Assembly (NCBI RefSeq): GCF_009834225.1
Contig: NZ_CP047176.1
Span: 2,418,001-2,482,000 of the forward strand
Length of the DNA stretch: 64,000 bases
Direction of reading: 5' to 3'
From: Rathayibacter sp. VKM Ac-2759
GTDB lineage: Bacteria; Actinomycetota; Actinomycetes; Actinomycetales; Microbacteriaceae
Shown here: positions 19,719 through 29,807 of the stretch, piece by piece
How positions within the stretch are numbered: position 1 is the stretch's first letter
Layout: every line of letters starts with the position of its first letter
Notes under the pieces: model-generated
What the model was told of the DNA's origin: nothing
Seen by the model: only the letters and a program-made list of their open reading frames with translations
The model's database searches: none
Made by a program: the position numbers and the translations under genes

Positions 19719-21209
19719 TCAGCTCCGCCTCAGCTCGACGAGGTTCAGATCTTCGAGTTCCACGAGGAACTCCTCCACCTGCCCATCCAGAGCGGCGGAG
19801 TCCACTCCGTACCTCTGCTGGAGAGTGCGAACGAGGTCGGAGACGAGGGTCTCGCTCTGGATCTCCCTCCAGATGTCAGCTGCGCTCTCTTCCAGGAGGA
19901 TCGGGGATGTGACCGGTGCCTCCAGTGCTGCGTCGAGCACGAAGGCGCTGCGCTCCCACGTGAGCGATACCGTCCATCGAGCCCGTCGTACGCTCAGGGA
20001 TCCCCACCACCCGCGGGATCGTCCTCCCCGGAGCCGAGGCTCTTTCATCCCCGTCGGATCCTGAGGCGTCGCCTCCCGTCGGGGCGGCACCTGCTCGGAA
20101 GCGGTCTCCTCAGCCGGGAAGCCGCGCTCAGCGGGGCCGGACCCGCCCGCGGCGCGGTGATGCGTCGAGGCGACGATCGCGCGCTCCTGTCGATATGCGT
20201 CCACTGCCACAGGGAGCGCGCGGGCTGCGGACCAGAGCCGGTCGGTGCGCGCCCGGACCAGCGCGATCGCGCTGGTCCTCCCGACTGGATGGTCGATGTA
20301 GAGGTCGTGTCTGGCCGGAAAGACGGCGCTCACGATCAGCCTCGGTTTATCCCGCCAGCGCGCCGAGGAGATGAGCGAGAGCCAAGCCGCGGAACGATTC
20401 AGCTGGCGCTGATTGCGCAACCAGATGCCGTATTCGGCCGGAACCTCCGTGGGTACTGCAGTCTCGACTCCGATCGCCCGGAGGAACGGCTGCAGCGAGA
20501 GAAGAGCTCCCACCTGACCGGCCACGTCCGCCAGCTCCGATCCGAGAGGGGCGAGTTCCTGGACGTTCCATGCCGCTGTCAAGTAGTCGAGCTCGGAGGC
20601 GCTCCTGGCGTCGAAGGGGGTTCGCAGAGAGTGCAGCGCCGCGATGATCACGCTCGAGACGCGATCGGCCGCGTCGATCTGTCGCTCCGCGAGGAACAAC
20701 GGCTGCCGTCGCGCCCACAGCGTCTCGAAGGCGGTCGTCGCGAACATTCCCGGGTACGAATAGTGAACATCGATGTCACAGGGCCACCGCTCGTTGATGA
20801 GTGAGTCGGAGTGCGTGACGAACGCCTTGTTCGCGAGGGAAGCCGGCCGCGGACGCCAGCCGACGGTCCTCAGCGCCTCGATCAGAAGAGCGGAGCGGGA
20901 CGGTTCGACGAGGACATCGACGTCGCTCGAGACTCGCGGAGGCCGCAGTCCCCAGCGGTTCGAGATCGGTCCTTTGATGAAGAGGACCCGCACCCGGGCC
21001 TGGTCCGCCACGGACTGCACCAGGGCGTGCGCGAGATCGATCGCTGCGGCCATGGGGAGGTTGGCACCATTCAACCGTCGCCATCCTTTCGCATCTCTTG
21101 CTCGCAGGGATCGCGTCGTTCTCACGAGCCCTCGGGTTGTCTGCAGCCTCTGCGGCGCCGATGGGAAGACGCGAGGGTCATCTTCTGGAGCGGCGGTCAC
21201 GTCACCCAC
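19719..21209 (-). CDS. Nucleotidyltransferase fused to a C-terminal PqqD-like domain (module A)
   Basis: 496 residues from a GTG at 21209; a TTG near 21074 is a plausible later start, judged by alignment with the second copy at 24573. Residues about 50-340 resemble the uncharacterised nucleotidyltransferase family NTP_transf_5: VLFIKGPIS, SSDVDVLVEP with Asp96 and Asp98, and WPCDIDVH (142-149). A charged, Pro-rich linker follows, then about 90 residues resembling a PqqD/RiPP-recognition fold (LEESAADIWREIQSE ... VEEFLVELEDLNLVELRR). In other systems such domains bind peptides, and related nucleotidyltransferases occur in some lasso-peptide clusters. Its role in a polysaccharide operon is unknown. 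Confidence 0.75.
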   Translation of the reverse strand: MGDVTAAPEDDPRVFPSAPQRLQTTRGLVRTTRSLRARDAKGWRRLNGANLPMAAAIDLAHALVQSVADQARVRVLFIKGPISNRWGLRPPRVSSDVDVLVEPSRSALLIEALRTVGWRPRPASLANKAFVTHSDSLINERWPCDIDVHYSYPGMFATTAFETLWARRQPLFLAERQIDAADRVSSVIIAALHSLRTPFDARSASELDYLTAAWNVQELAPLGSELADVAGQVGALLSLQPFLRAIGVETAVPTEVPAEYGIWLRNQRQLNRSAAWLSLISSARWRDKPRLIVSAVFPARHDLYIDHPVGRTSAIALVRARTDRLWSAARALPVAVDAYRQERAIVASTHHRAAGGSGPAERGFPAEETASEQVPPRREATPQDPTGMKEPRLRGGRSRGWWGSLSVRRARWTVSLTWERSAFVLDAALEAPVTSPILLEESAADIWREIQSETLVSDLVRTLQQRYGVDSAALDGQVEEFLVELEDLNLVELRRS

Positions 21210-22920
21210 GGCGTGGCGAACGAGCGACGCGAGCGATCCTCATTCTGAGGGCACGCGGCAGGATGCCCCCAACTTCGTCCGACTTTGGCGCGTACCGCGC
21301 GCAGCTGCGCACGCAGATCGGACGCACAGGACGATGAGCGGACTCTCTCCTCGAGAGTCAGAGAAGTCCCTTCTGATCAGGATTTCCCTGATCTAGGAGT
21401 CGGCGCGAACCGATCACGCCGACCTGATGGCGAGTCCGATCCACTCGATCTCATTCCACGCCAATCGCCGAGGTGCCGCGAAATGCTGCGTCGCGTCGGC
21501 GCTGAATGAAGGTCGGCTGCCGGACGCTCGCGGCGGAACAGTCGGCGCAGCTCGACTGGGCGCCTTTCGGCTCGCGGTCGCTGCGAGCGGGGCCATGAAT
21601 CGCCCTGCTCCGCCGAGTCGAACGCCCCGGCGAGCAGCCATCCGAGGAGCCGAGCCCGGTCTTCCGCGCGAGCCCCGATTCTCGGGATGCCGCCAGCGTC
21701 GTTCGGCAGACCGTCGGCTCCGTCCCAGCCGCATGAGCACGCGGAGCACCCCGATGCGTGCGGAGAGCCGTTCGACCTTCGATCGGATACGGTCGCACGG
21801 CGCGATCCATGAGACCCCGCCCGGAGCGGTGACCTAGGAGACTTCGAGACGTTTCTGCGCTGAGCCGTCCGGTCGACCCGAGACCGACCTCGTCTCGCCG
21901 TGGTGCTCGACCAACTCGGCGATCTTGCGGAGCGTCACGTTGCACCCGCTGACGAGGTGACCTGCTCCTGGCCCTCGTGGTGCTCCGGCACGCGCAGACA
22001 GGTGTCGTCCAGGAGGAGGACTCGCGGCGCGACCGACCGGTCCCCCGATTCGTGCCACCACGCGCGTCGGACCACGCAGCCTCGTAGCGACGGATCAGGG
22101 GCGGCAGCGTGTCCGAGCCGAACACCGAGGAGCTGTCTCCGGGTTTGTAGAGGCTTGTCGGAGTTGCTGGGATCAGCGCGGTCCGTTTCGCCTCTGCACC
22201 GCTCGACCGTGGAGGATGGCGATGCGCCGCCGAACGACCTCCCTCCGATCCGGAGCGTCGAGCGTTTTGGAAGTCAGACGCAACTCATCGGTAGAAGAGG
22301 AAGGTCCGCGCACACGCCTCTGAGCAGAACGATGATCGCCCCTTCGCCGGTTCTCGCAGGCAGCTCTCGCAGAGACGCGTCCGTCGGCGGAACGGCCAGA
22401 GGAACGACAGCCGGCGTGCACGAGCCGCGGATGCACGACGCCGCCCGACGGCATCGACGCCCTGTGGAGTGACAGCGGATCTCCGACCCGGGAGTTGCGG
22501 ACTCACGGCTGCAGACTACGCCCGCGGGCCGGGCGAGGAGGTGAGCAGGCGGCTTCAGCCGATCACGTGGTGAGCGGATGACTGTCGTGCTCGCTGCGGG
22601 CGGGGCAGCGGATGATGGACTTGTCGACCGCGACCCCGACGTGAGGAAGGCTTCGGGCAGAGCCGGCTCCCACCGGGGTGAGTGTGACGATCGGTGAGGC
22701 CGAGAAGGCGACCGTCCCTCGTGTGTCTCCGCCCGAGACGGCCTGACTCGTGACGTGAGCCCCAGACGGGACGGGCGACGGGGCCGATCGCGTCATGGTG
22801 AGGCGACCACGGAAGAGGTGCGTCGCCGCCCTCGATCAGGGCGGGCGGTGTTGCCCGGTGCTGCGACTCCATCGTCCGGGGATGCGACGTGGCGACTGCA
22901 GAAGCGCAGCCACTGCACCT

Positions 22921-22940
22921 CTGAGGCGTCGGCTCCTCAG
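22921..22940. repeat. Inverted repeat
   Basis: CTGAGG and CCTCAG arms of 6 bp flank an 8-base loop. It lies 13 bp before a stronger hairpin and may form a tandem terminator structure with it. No T run follows on either strand. Confidence 0.4.
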
Positions 22941-22953
22941 TCCTCGATCTGAA

Positions 22954-22971
22954 GCGCCGCTTCGGCGGCGC
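22954..22971 (+). terminator. Stable UUCG-tetraloop hairpin
   Basis: GCGCCGC-TTCG-GCGGCGC is a perfect 7-bp, all-GC stem closed by the exceptionally stable UUCG tetraloop when read on the plus strand. There is no T run, so classical intrinsic termination is uncertain. It lies about 230 bp upstream of rmlB and could insulate that gene from upstream transcription. Confidence 0.5.
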
Positions 22972-23147
22972 GCTCCACCCGGACGGCATCGCCCCGCGCG
23001 GCACACCGGCTCGTCCGAGCGGACTGGATCGTCTCCTCGAACACCACACCGACGCGACCGAGATGCGTTCTCATCGCTTCCGAACGTTCCGCGTCGGTGT
23101 CACCGACGGCGGGCACGGTCCCGGGCCGCTCCGCCGCCGTGCGGTAA

Positions 23148-24200
<1,053 letters not shown>

Positions 24201-24221
24201 TCGAGGAGGACGACGGAGCCG

Positions 24222-24518
24222 TCACGATTCCGCGACGGCTCCGTCGTCATCGGTCTCGACTATCAATCCTGATTCGAGCAGCCGGCCGACAATTCGGTCC
24301 GTCGCGACGGCGAAATCCCTGTCGAATTCGTCCGCATAGGTCGCCGACAGGACGGACACGAGCGAAGCGCGATCGGACGGCAGGCTGAGCGCGGCCAGCA
24401 CGACCGCCATCGGGCCGTCTACTGCAAGGGGCCGGAACCTGTAGACACCCGAGGCGGGCATCGCGTAGATCACGTCCCGTTCGGCGACGAGCGCCAATCC
24501 CTCCGCTTGCATGAGCAT
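24222..24518 (-). CDS. Small PqqD-like protein (module B)
   Basis: About 98 residues from the ATG at 24518 (MLMQAEGLALVAERDVIYAM), which has a GGGGGAG ribosome-binding site nine bases upstream; an in-frame GTG lies at 24548. The pattern is an N-terminal beta segment followed by three helices with acidic residues (SDRASLVSVLSATYADEFDR, RIVGRLLESGLIVET). It resembles PqqD and the C-terminal domain of the fused protein at 19719. It is divergent from the second nucleotidyltransferase, about 54 bp away. The function is unknown; peptide or partner binding is inferred from the fold only. Confidence 0.6.
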   Translation of the reverse strand: MLMQAEGLALVAERDVIYAMPASGVYRFRPLAVDGPMAVVLAALSLPSDRASLVSVLSATYADEFDRDFAVATDRIVGRLLESGLIVETDDDGAVAES

Positions 24519-24559
24519 CCTGCGGACTCCCCCGCCTCGAGACGCCACCAGGCGTCACC

Positions 24560-24565
24560 TAAACT
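24560..24565 (+). promoter_or_regulatory. -10 box of a probably leaderless promoter
   Basis: TAAACT matches the actinobacterial TANNNT -10 element and ends seven bases before the ATG at 24573. That spacing puts the transcription start on the A of the start codon. There is no purine-rich ribosome-binding site before this ATG, which agrees with leaderless translation. Confidence 0.55.
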
Positions 24566-24572
24566 CGCAGCC

Positions 24573-25469
24573 ATGACCGCGGCAGCGAATCTACCAGCGT
24601 CGGCCGCCACCAGACTCGCTCATGCGCTCTGCCATCGGCTCGGGAGCGAGAGCGGCATCCGGATGCTCTCGATCAAGGGGCCGGTCGCGGTCGCCGAAGG
24701 AATTCGTGCGCCGTATGTGCCGAGCGACGCCGATCTTCTAGTCGAACCCTCGGAACTCCATCGGATGGTCGCCGAGCTCGTTCGGCTCGGTTGGCGAGAG
24801 CGTCCTGGTGAGGCGCTTCCCCGCCTCCTCGATGAGCACTCGGTGACGCTCATCCACGACTCCTGGCCGTGCGACCTCGATCTGCATCGCCGCTTCCCCG
24901 GCTTCCTCGCAGAGGACAACCACGTCTTCGAGCTCATGTGGTCGTCACGGACCGAGATCGATATCGCCGGCATCGCCTGCCCAGTCCCTTCGAGCGAGTT
25001 CAGCTGGGCCATCGCCGTGCTCAACGACTACCGGGACAGCTGGAAAGGCCAGCAGACTCGCGCAGACGAGCTTCTGGCCTTCGCGCGAGAGCGCTTCGCC
25101 GGTGACGATTTCGTGCAGCTCACCGCCGCGCTCGAGAACAGCGGATCCGTTCAGACGCTCGAGCCGGCGATGGCTGCGCTGGGCATTCACCGCGACGGTC
25201 CCGCGGCTGACCCCCGAGCGCTTGTTCGCTGGCAGATCCGACGTGAGGCGGGACTCAGCCCCGTCCTCCCCGTCCTCGTCGAGCTCGCGGAGGGGAGGCT
25301 CGTGAGGGCAGCACGACTCAGCTGGACCCTGCTCACCGCCACGACTCGCTCGACCGGCGAAACGAACCTCGACCGCCGCCCTCTCGCCGTCCGAGCGATG
25401 CGAACTCTTCCTCGGATCCCGAGATGGATCCGACTGGTCAGGCGATCAATCCGCGTCGGTCTGAAGTGA
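24573..25469 (+). CDS. Nucleotidyltransferase family protein (module B)
   Basis: 298 residues, clearly related to the first domain of the protein at 19719. Shared features are an ANLP/LAHAL start region, SIKGPVA, SDADLLVEP with Asp52 and Asp54, and SWPCDLDLHRRFPG (Asp101, Asp103, His105). These fit a two-metal nucleotidyltransferase core of the NTP_transf_5 type. It lacks the C-terminal PqqD-like domain, which is encoded separately and divergently at 24222-24518. The last 24 bp overlap the 3' end of the convergent TagA-type gene. The substrate is unknown. Confidence 0.75.
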   Translation: MTAAANLPASAATRLAHALCHRLGSESGIRMLSIKGPVAVAEGIRAPYVPSDADLLVEPSELHRMVAELVRLGWRERPGEALPRLLDEHSVTLIHDSWPCDLDLHRRFPGFLAEDNHVFELMWSSRTEIDIAGIACPVPSSEFSWAIAVLNDYRDSWKGQQTRADELLAFARERFAGDDFVQLTAALENSGSVQTLEPAMAALGIHRDGPAADPRALVRWQIRREAGLSPVLPVLVELAEGRLVRAARLSWTLLTATTRSTGETNLDRRPLAVRAMRTLPRIPRWIRLVRRSIRVGLK

Positions 25470-26258
25470 AGATTGTCGGGCGGCCGGCGTGTTGTCGGCG
25501 TGCGATCGCCGCCCGCCGACGATGTCCTTCGCGATGATCCAGGCGAGCTTGAGCGGCTCCACGAGGTACCGGCCGGCCAACCGCCGGGGATCCTTCACGA
25601 GCCGGTAGGCCCACTCGATCCCCGCATCACCCATCCACCTCGGGGCGAGCGCCTGGACACCGGCGATGTAGTCGAGGCACCCGCCGACGTTGGCGAACGC
25701 CGCTTGTGGAGCGCTGAGCCGATGCTCCATCACCCAGCGCTCCTGACGGGGCATTCCCATACCCACCAGAACGAGGTCGGCTCCGGCAAGAGCGTCCTCG
25801 AGAGTCAGTGGGCTGCCCGACCCGCGGAAGTCGCCGTCGAAGCCGTCGAACGCATGCCAGGTCATCCGCGACGTGCGACGACGGACCGCCGCACTCGCCG
25901 CGGCGGACGACTCTGGTGTCCCACCGACCGCGACGATCGTCAGAGGCTGATCCCGCTCGATCAGCGGAAAGAGCCAGTCCGTGCTGCCGATGCGGTGAGC
26001 TGAGGTCAGCGCCGATCGTCGGATCCCCCTGGCGAGCGCCAGCACAGGCCATCCGTCGATCACGACGGTGTCGGCTTCGTCGCAGTACCGCTTGAACTGC
26101 TCGTCGGTCCGATAGAGGTAGAGGCCGCGCAGATTGAGGTTGCCGATGATGCGACCGCGGTGGACGCCGTCGACGATCTCGGCTGCAAGCTCGTCCGCGG
26201 TCTTCGCATCGACGACACCGAGACCGAACGGCAGCCGGGTTCGCGGCTCGGCATCCAT
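25446..26258 (-). CDS. WecG/TagA/CpsF family glycosyltransferase
   Basis: 270 residues from the ATG at 26258 (MDAEPRTRLPFGLGVVDAKT). Family motifs are NLNLRGLYLYRTDEQFKRYC, VVIDGWPVLALARG, VAVGGTPESS, LVLVGMGMPRQERWV and GGCLDYIAGVQALAPRWMG. Members add the second sugar (ManNAc or a relative) to a polyprenyl-PP-GlcNAc. It would therefore act directly after the WecA-type enzyme at 7035-8276. The C-terminal end is a basic amphipathic segment likely to touch the membrane. Its start overlaps the upstream glycosyltransferase stop by one base. Confidence 0.9.
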   Translation of the reverse strand: MDAEPRTRLPFGLGVVDAKTADELAAEIVDGVHRGRIIGNLNLRGLYLYRTDEQFKRYCDEADTVVIDGWPVLALARGIRRSALTSAHRIGSTDWLFPLIERDQPLTIVAVGGTPESSAAASAAVRRRTSRMTWHAFDGFDGDFRGSGSPLTLEDALAGADLVLVGMGMPRQERWVMEHRLSAPQAAFANVGGCLDYIAGVQALAPRWMGDAGIEWAYRLVKDPRRLAGRYLVEPLKLAWIIAKDIVGGRRSHADNTPAARQSSLQTDAD

Positions 26259-27415
26259 CAGGGCACCCGCACTGAGTCGAGGATCGTCTCGACGCGACGG
26301 CCCCACGAATGCTCAGCCCAGACGTCTCGTTGCTTGTCCGCGGCACGACGCGAGAGATCGGCAAGCGATGCGACGGACCTGGTCAGAACACTCTTGAGGT
26401 CGTCCGCCCCGGACGGGTCGTAGCAGACCACGGCGAAGCCCTGGCTCTCGAGATCGGCGGTCACCTCGTGGCGACTCGCGACCACCGGCTTTCCGGCAGC
26501 CAGGTATTCCCACAGCTTGAGTGGAGAGAAGTAGCTCCCGTTAGCGCTCGAGTGACCCGCAAAGCAGAGATCGACTCCGGCGAGGAACTCGGGGACCTCG
26601 TCGGGATGAACCCTCCCTCTGAAGTGGACCCGACCCTCGACACCCAGCGCACGGGCCTGTTGCTCAAGTGCCGCGCGCTCGGGACCGTCTCCCGCGATGT
26701 GGAGCTCTGCGGCAAGGAGACCCTCCGCCGACAGGAGCGCCACGAGCGAGGAGACGTTCTGCCAGGGGTAGAGCGTGCCGAGGAATCCGATTCGAGGCGT
26801 AGATGCCAGGGTGATCGGAACCGCAGCGTGGTGCACCGTGTGGTCCACGCCGTTCGCGACGACGAGCATCCGCTCCGCGGGGATCCCGTAGTGCGAGCCC
26901 AGCTGATCAGCCAGCGCCTGCGTCACCGCCACGATCACGTCTGCGCGCCGCAGCGTGCGCTTCTCCATCCACTCGGCCAGCCGTCGGCTCGTGGTCGCGC
27001 GACGCTCACTCGTCGCCTCGACGGCCAGTAGGGCGTTGACCTCCAGGATCCACAGAGCTCCGGTCTCCCGTCGTGCGACGGAACCGAGCTCCTGGAACAG
27101 TGCATACCGCTCATAGACGAAATCGAGGCTCCGGTTCCTCGCCCGCATCTTGAGCTGCAGACGCGACCGCAGGCGCGACGCGAATCGAAAGACATCAGCG
27201 GCGAGCAGCGGGAGCACACCCGAGGACATCCGCCCCTCCGAGCCCTGACCGTGAACCGCATCTGGCATCGCGTCGCCCACGATGAAACGATCGATCTCGA
27301 CTCCGTGCTGCTCGAATCCACGAATGACTCCGAGAATGTGAGATCGCGGACCGAGGCTCTCGGTCGACGCTTTAGTGGACAGTCGCGGGGCACCAGACAG
27401 ATACATTGCTTTCAC
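26258..27415 (-). CDS. Glycosyltransferase family 4
   Basis: 385 residues from a GTG at 27415; an ATG three codons later is also possible. The N-terminal domain has ASTESLGPRSHILGVIRGFE and FVYERYALFQELG. The C-terminal domain has PRIGFLGTLYPWQNVSSLVA, LHIAGDGPERAALEQQARAL and KLWEYLAAGKPVVASR. These are classical GT4 features. It is the first gene of a two-gene leftward unit with the TagA-type gene and is divergent from the gene at 27699. Confidence 0.9.
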   Translation of the reverse strand: MKAMYLSGAPRLSTKASTESLGPRSHILGVIRGFEQHGVEIDRFIVGDAMPDAVHGQGSEGRMSSGVLPLLAADVFRFASRLRSRLQLKMRARNRSLDFVYERYALFQELGSVARRETGALWILEVNALLAVEATSERRATTSRRLAEWMEKRTLRRADVIVAVTQALADQLGSHYGIPAERMLVVANGVDHTVHHAAVPITLASTPRIGFLGTLYPWQNVSSLVALLSAEGLLAAELHIAGDGPERAALEQQARALGVEGRVHFRGRVHPDEVPEFLAGVDLCFAGHSSANGSYFSPLKLWEYLAAGKPVVASRHEVTADLESQGFAVVCYDPSGADDLKSVLTRSVASLADLSRRAADKQRDVWAEHSWGRRVETILDSVRVP

Positions 27416-27698
27416 GTGGCGATGTTCTCCAGACTAAAAGGCCGACTATTCCACCTCCCCCTGGAGACAATATCATCGCCTCGCCTACGACTTCGCCAGC
27501 GGGGGGCGGCCCGTTCGGGTGTCATGGGCTTGAGACCGACTCACATCTCCGATCACCGCCTCCGATTCGCGCATGCGGCGAGATTCGAGTAGTAAAGAGA
27601 GGGCCGTGATCGCGTAATCAGCAGAGCAGGGCACCTCATAGGATTCGATGTCCGGTTCCGCAATCCACCAAGTGTCGGAAATATGAAAGGGAGATCCC

Positions 27699-28730
27699 GT
27701 GGCCGAAGGCTCCGCGAGAGGAGCGCAGCTCTGCGTCCTCCAGTCCGTGGCGGCTCCTGATGGGACGACACGCTTCGTCGACCAGGTCACACGTTTCGCT
27801 CCCCCCTCGATCCGATTCAGGTTCTTCTCCTGGCGAACGGCGCTGATCGGACAATGGGATGTTCTCCACGTTCATTGGCCTGAATTCCTTCTGAGGGGTC
27901 GTAATCCTGCGGTCGAAGGCATTCGCACGGTCTTCTTCATCCTTCTCCTACTCAGACTCATCGTCTCGCAGAAGAAGGTCGTCAGGACAGTTCACAACAT
28001 CGCTCCACACGACCCGGGATCTCGAATCGAAACGCTTCTCATCCGACTACTGGATCGCCGTACCGACCTTTTCGTGCGCTTGAACGACGAGACTGCCGTT
28101 CCCTATGACAAGCCCTCCGTGCTGATTCCTCACGGACACTACCGAGATGTCCTGCCGCTCGAGGCGCGTCAAGAATCGCGGCCTGGTCGACTGCTGTTCT
28201 TCGGGCGGATCGAGGCATACAAGAACGTTGACCGGCTGGTCGGAGTCTTCCGAGGGACGACCGATCTCGCACTCGAGCTGAGGATCGTCGGCAAGGCATC
28301 CGGCGAGCCGCGGCGGCGGATCAGCGAAGCAGCCGACGGTGATGACCGAATCAGTCTGCACTTCGGCTTCGTACCCGATCATGAGATGGTGGCCGAGATG
28401 ACGTCGGCCCAGCTGGTCGTGCTCCCCTACACCGAGATGCACAACTCCGGCATCGTCCTGGTCGCACTCTCGCTCGGGCGTCCCGTTCTGGTGCCCTCGA
28501 CTCCGGCGAATCGCCTGCTCGCGGACGAGGTCGGACGCCAGTGGATCCGGTTCTTCGAGGGGGATCTGGAGACCGCCGACATCGTCGATGCGGTGCACTC
28601 GACTGCGACTGCGCCGTCAGAGGGCCCGGCTCTAGACGGCAGGAACTGGAGCGTCGTCGGCGCCTCCTACGCGCGTGCCTACCAGCGAGCAGTCGATTCC
28701 CGCGTCCCGCCGAAGAGAGGCACGTCATGA
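27699..28730 (+). CDS. GT-B glycosyltransferase
   Basis: 343 residues from a GTG at 27699 with AAAGGGAG upstream. Visible features are DVLHVHWPEFLLRGR, a strongly hydrophobic helix (TVFFILLLLRLIVSQ), VRTVHNIAPHDPGSR, GRLLFFGRIEAYKNVDRLVG and LPYTEMHNSGIVLVALSLGR. This layout is seen in membrane-associated polysaccharide glycosyltransferases. Its stop overlaps the ATG of the pyruvyl transferase gene (ATGA). Confidence 0.85.
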   Translation: MAEGSARGAQLCVLQSVAAPDGTTRFVDQVTRFAPPSIRFRFFSWRTALIGQWDVLHVHWPEFLLRGRNPAVEGIRTVFFILLLLRLIVSQKKVVRTVHNIAPHDPGSRIETLLIRLLDRRTDLFVRLNDETAVPYDKPSVLIPHGHYRDVLPLEARQESRPGRLLFFGRIEAYKNVDRLVGVFRGTTDLALELRIVGKASGEPRRRISEAADGDDRISLHFGFVPDHEMVAEMTSAQLVVLPYTEMHNSGIVLVALSLGRPVLVPSTPANRLLADEVGRQWIRFFEGDLETADIVDAVHSTATAPSEGPALDGRNWSVVGASYARAYQRAVDSRVPPKRGTS

Positions 28731-29782
28731 GCACCAGGATCTTCGTCAACCCGAGTGGCCAGAAGGACAATCTCGGGGACTCCGTCCTCCGTCGCGGATA
28801 TCTCAATGCGCTGCGCTCGCAGGGCGAGCTGCACGTCTTCGCCGGATCTCACGCCGGCTACGTCTCCGGTCTCCACCTGGATCCCCAGGACGTCGTCTAC
28901 CACTCCCGCCGCTCCTGGCTACTCGCCGCTCTGGGCAGAACGGGTCGCGGAGGAACGATGGCGTTCGCGATGAATGCGGGCGAATGGGTGCTCGACGGCA
29001 GATTCCTCGTGAACTCGACCTGGCAGACAGCGCTGCTGCTCCGATCACGGCTCAGTGGCGCACGGTCTGCCGCGCTCGGTATCGCTGTGCGCCGCGAGCA
29101 GAGCCGGCTCGGACGCGCCTACTTCCGCTCGATCCTGCGGCTCGTCCAGACAGTGAGCTGGCGCGACCCGGAGAGCAGGGACGACCTGCACCTGGGCGAG
29201 GTCGCTCCCGACTGGGCGTTCGCCCTCGGCTCGGCAGAGGATCACCTGCGACCGCTGGAGGTGCGGCGGTCGATCGCCGTCGTCCTGCGTGGTGACCGGC
29301 CCTCTCCAGGTCCGACCTGGATCGCCGCCGTCCGTGCCCTCGCCGGCAAGCTCGAGTGCGGAATCGTAGTGGTGAACCAGATGCGCGAGGACGAGGCCCG
29401 CTGCGCGGAGCTGGCGGAGGTCCTCGACGGCGAGATCCTGACCTGGGAACCGGGCGTTGCGCACGCGGCACAGGAGGAGAGGGTGCGAGCCGTCTACGGC
29501 GACTGCGTCGCCGTAGTGAGCGACCGGATCCACGCACTCATCCTCGGCCTCACTGAGGGCGCGGTCCCGGTCGGATTCACGACCAGTGACCCCGAGAAGG
29601 TCCGACGCACCTTCGCCGCCATGACCGACCTGCCGATCGCCTTCGCCGAAAGCGAGGTGAACGGGCCCGACGACGCGCACCGACGTGCGACGCAGCTCCT
29701 CGACGAACGGGAGAGCCTGCTCCGCAGCCTCGCCGAGGCTCGCCGCCGGCTCGCCGAGCTGAGCCGCGGGCTCTCGCTCTGA
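28727..29782 (+). CDS. Polysaccharide pyruvyl transferase family protein
   Basis: 351 residues from the ATG at 28727: MSTRIFVNPSGQKDNLGDSV. The NLGDSVLRRGYLNAL start and the C-terminal VSDRIHALILGLTEGAVPVG match the pyruvyl transferase family (PF04230/WcaK/CsaB). These enzymes transfer pyruvate from phosphoenolpyruvate to a sugar as a ketal. Pyruvylation adds negative charge and can anchor surface proteins. The in-frame extension further upstream lies inside the preceding glycosyltransferase gene and is not used. A second family member lies at 31250. Confidence 0.85.
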   Translation: MSTRIFVNPSGQKDNLGDSVLRRGYLNALRSQGELHVFAGSHAGYVSGLHLDPQDVVYHSRRSWLLAALGRTGRGGTMAFAMNAGEWVLDGRFLVNSTWQTALLLRSRLSGARSAALGIAVRREQSRLGRAYFRSILRLVQTVSWRDPESRDDLHLGEVAPDWAFALGSAEDHLRPLEVRRSIAVVLRGDRPSPGPTWIAAVRALAGKLECGIVVVNQMREDEARCAELAEVLDGEILTWEPGVAHAAQEERVRAVYGDCVAVVSDRIHALILGLTEGAVPVGFTTSDPEKVRRTFAAMTDLPIAFAESEVNGPDDAHRRATQLLDERESLLRSLAEARRRLAELSRGLSL

Positions 29783-29807
29783 CGAGCAGCCGTGCGCCTG
29801 GCCGTGA

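Noticed and set aside
21451-22125. 224-residue minus-strand frame starting MFGSDTLPPL
   Set aside because: Apart from the first 20 residues it is Arg/Ser-rich with codon use unlike real genes here; better treated as part of a decayed region.
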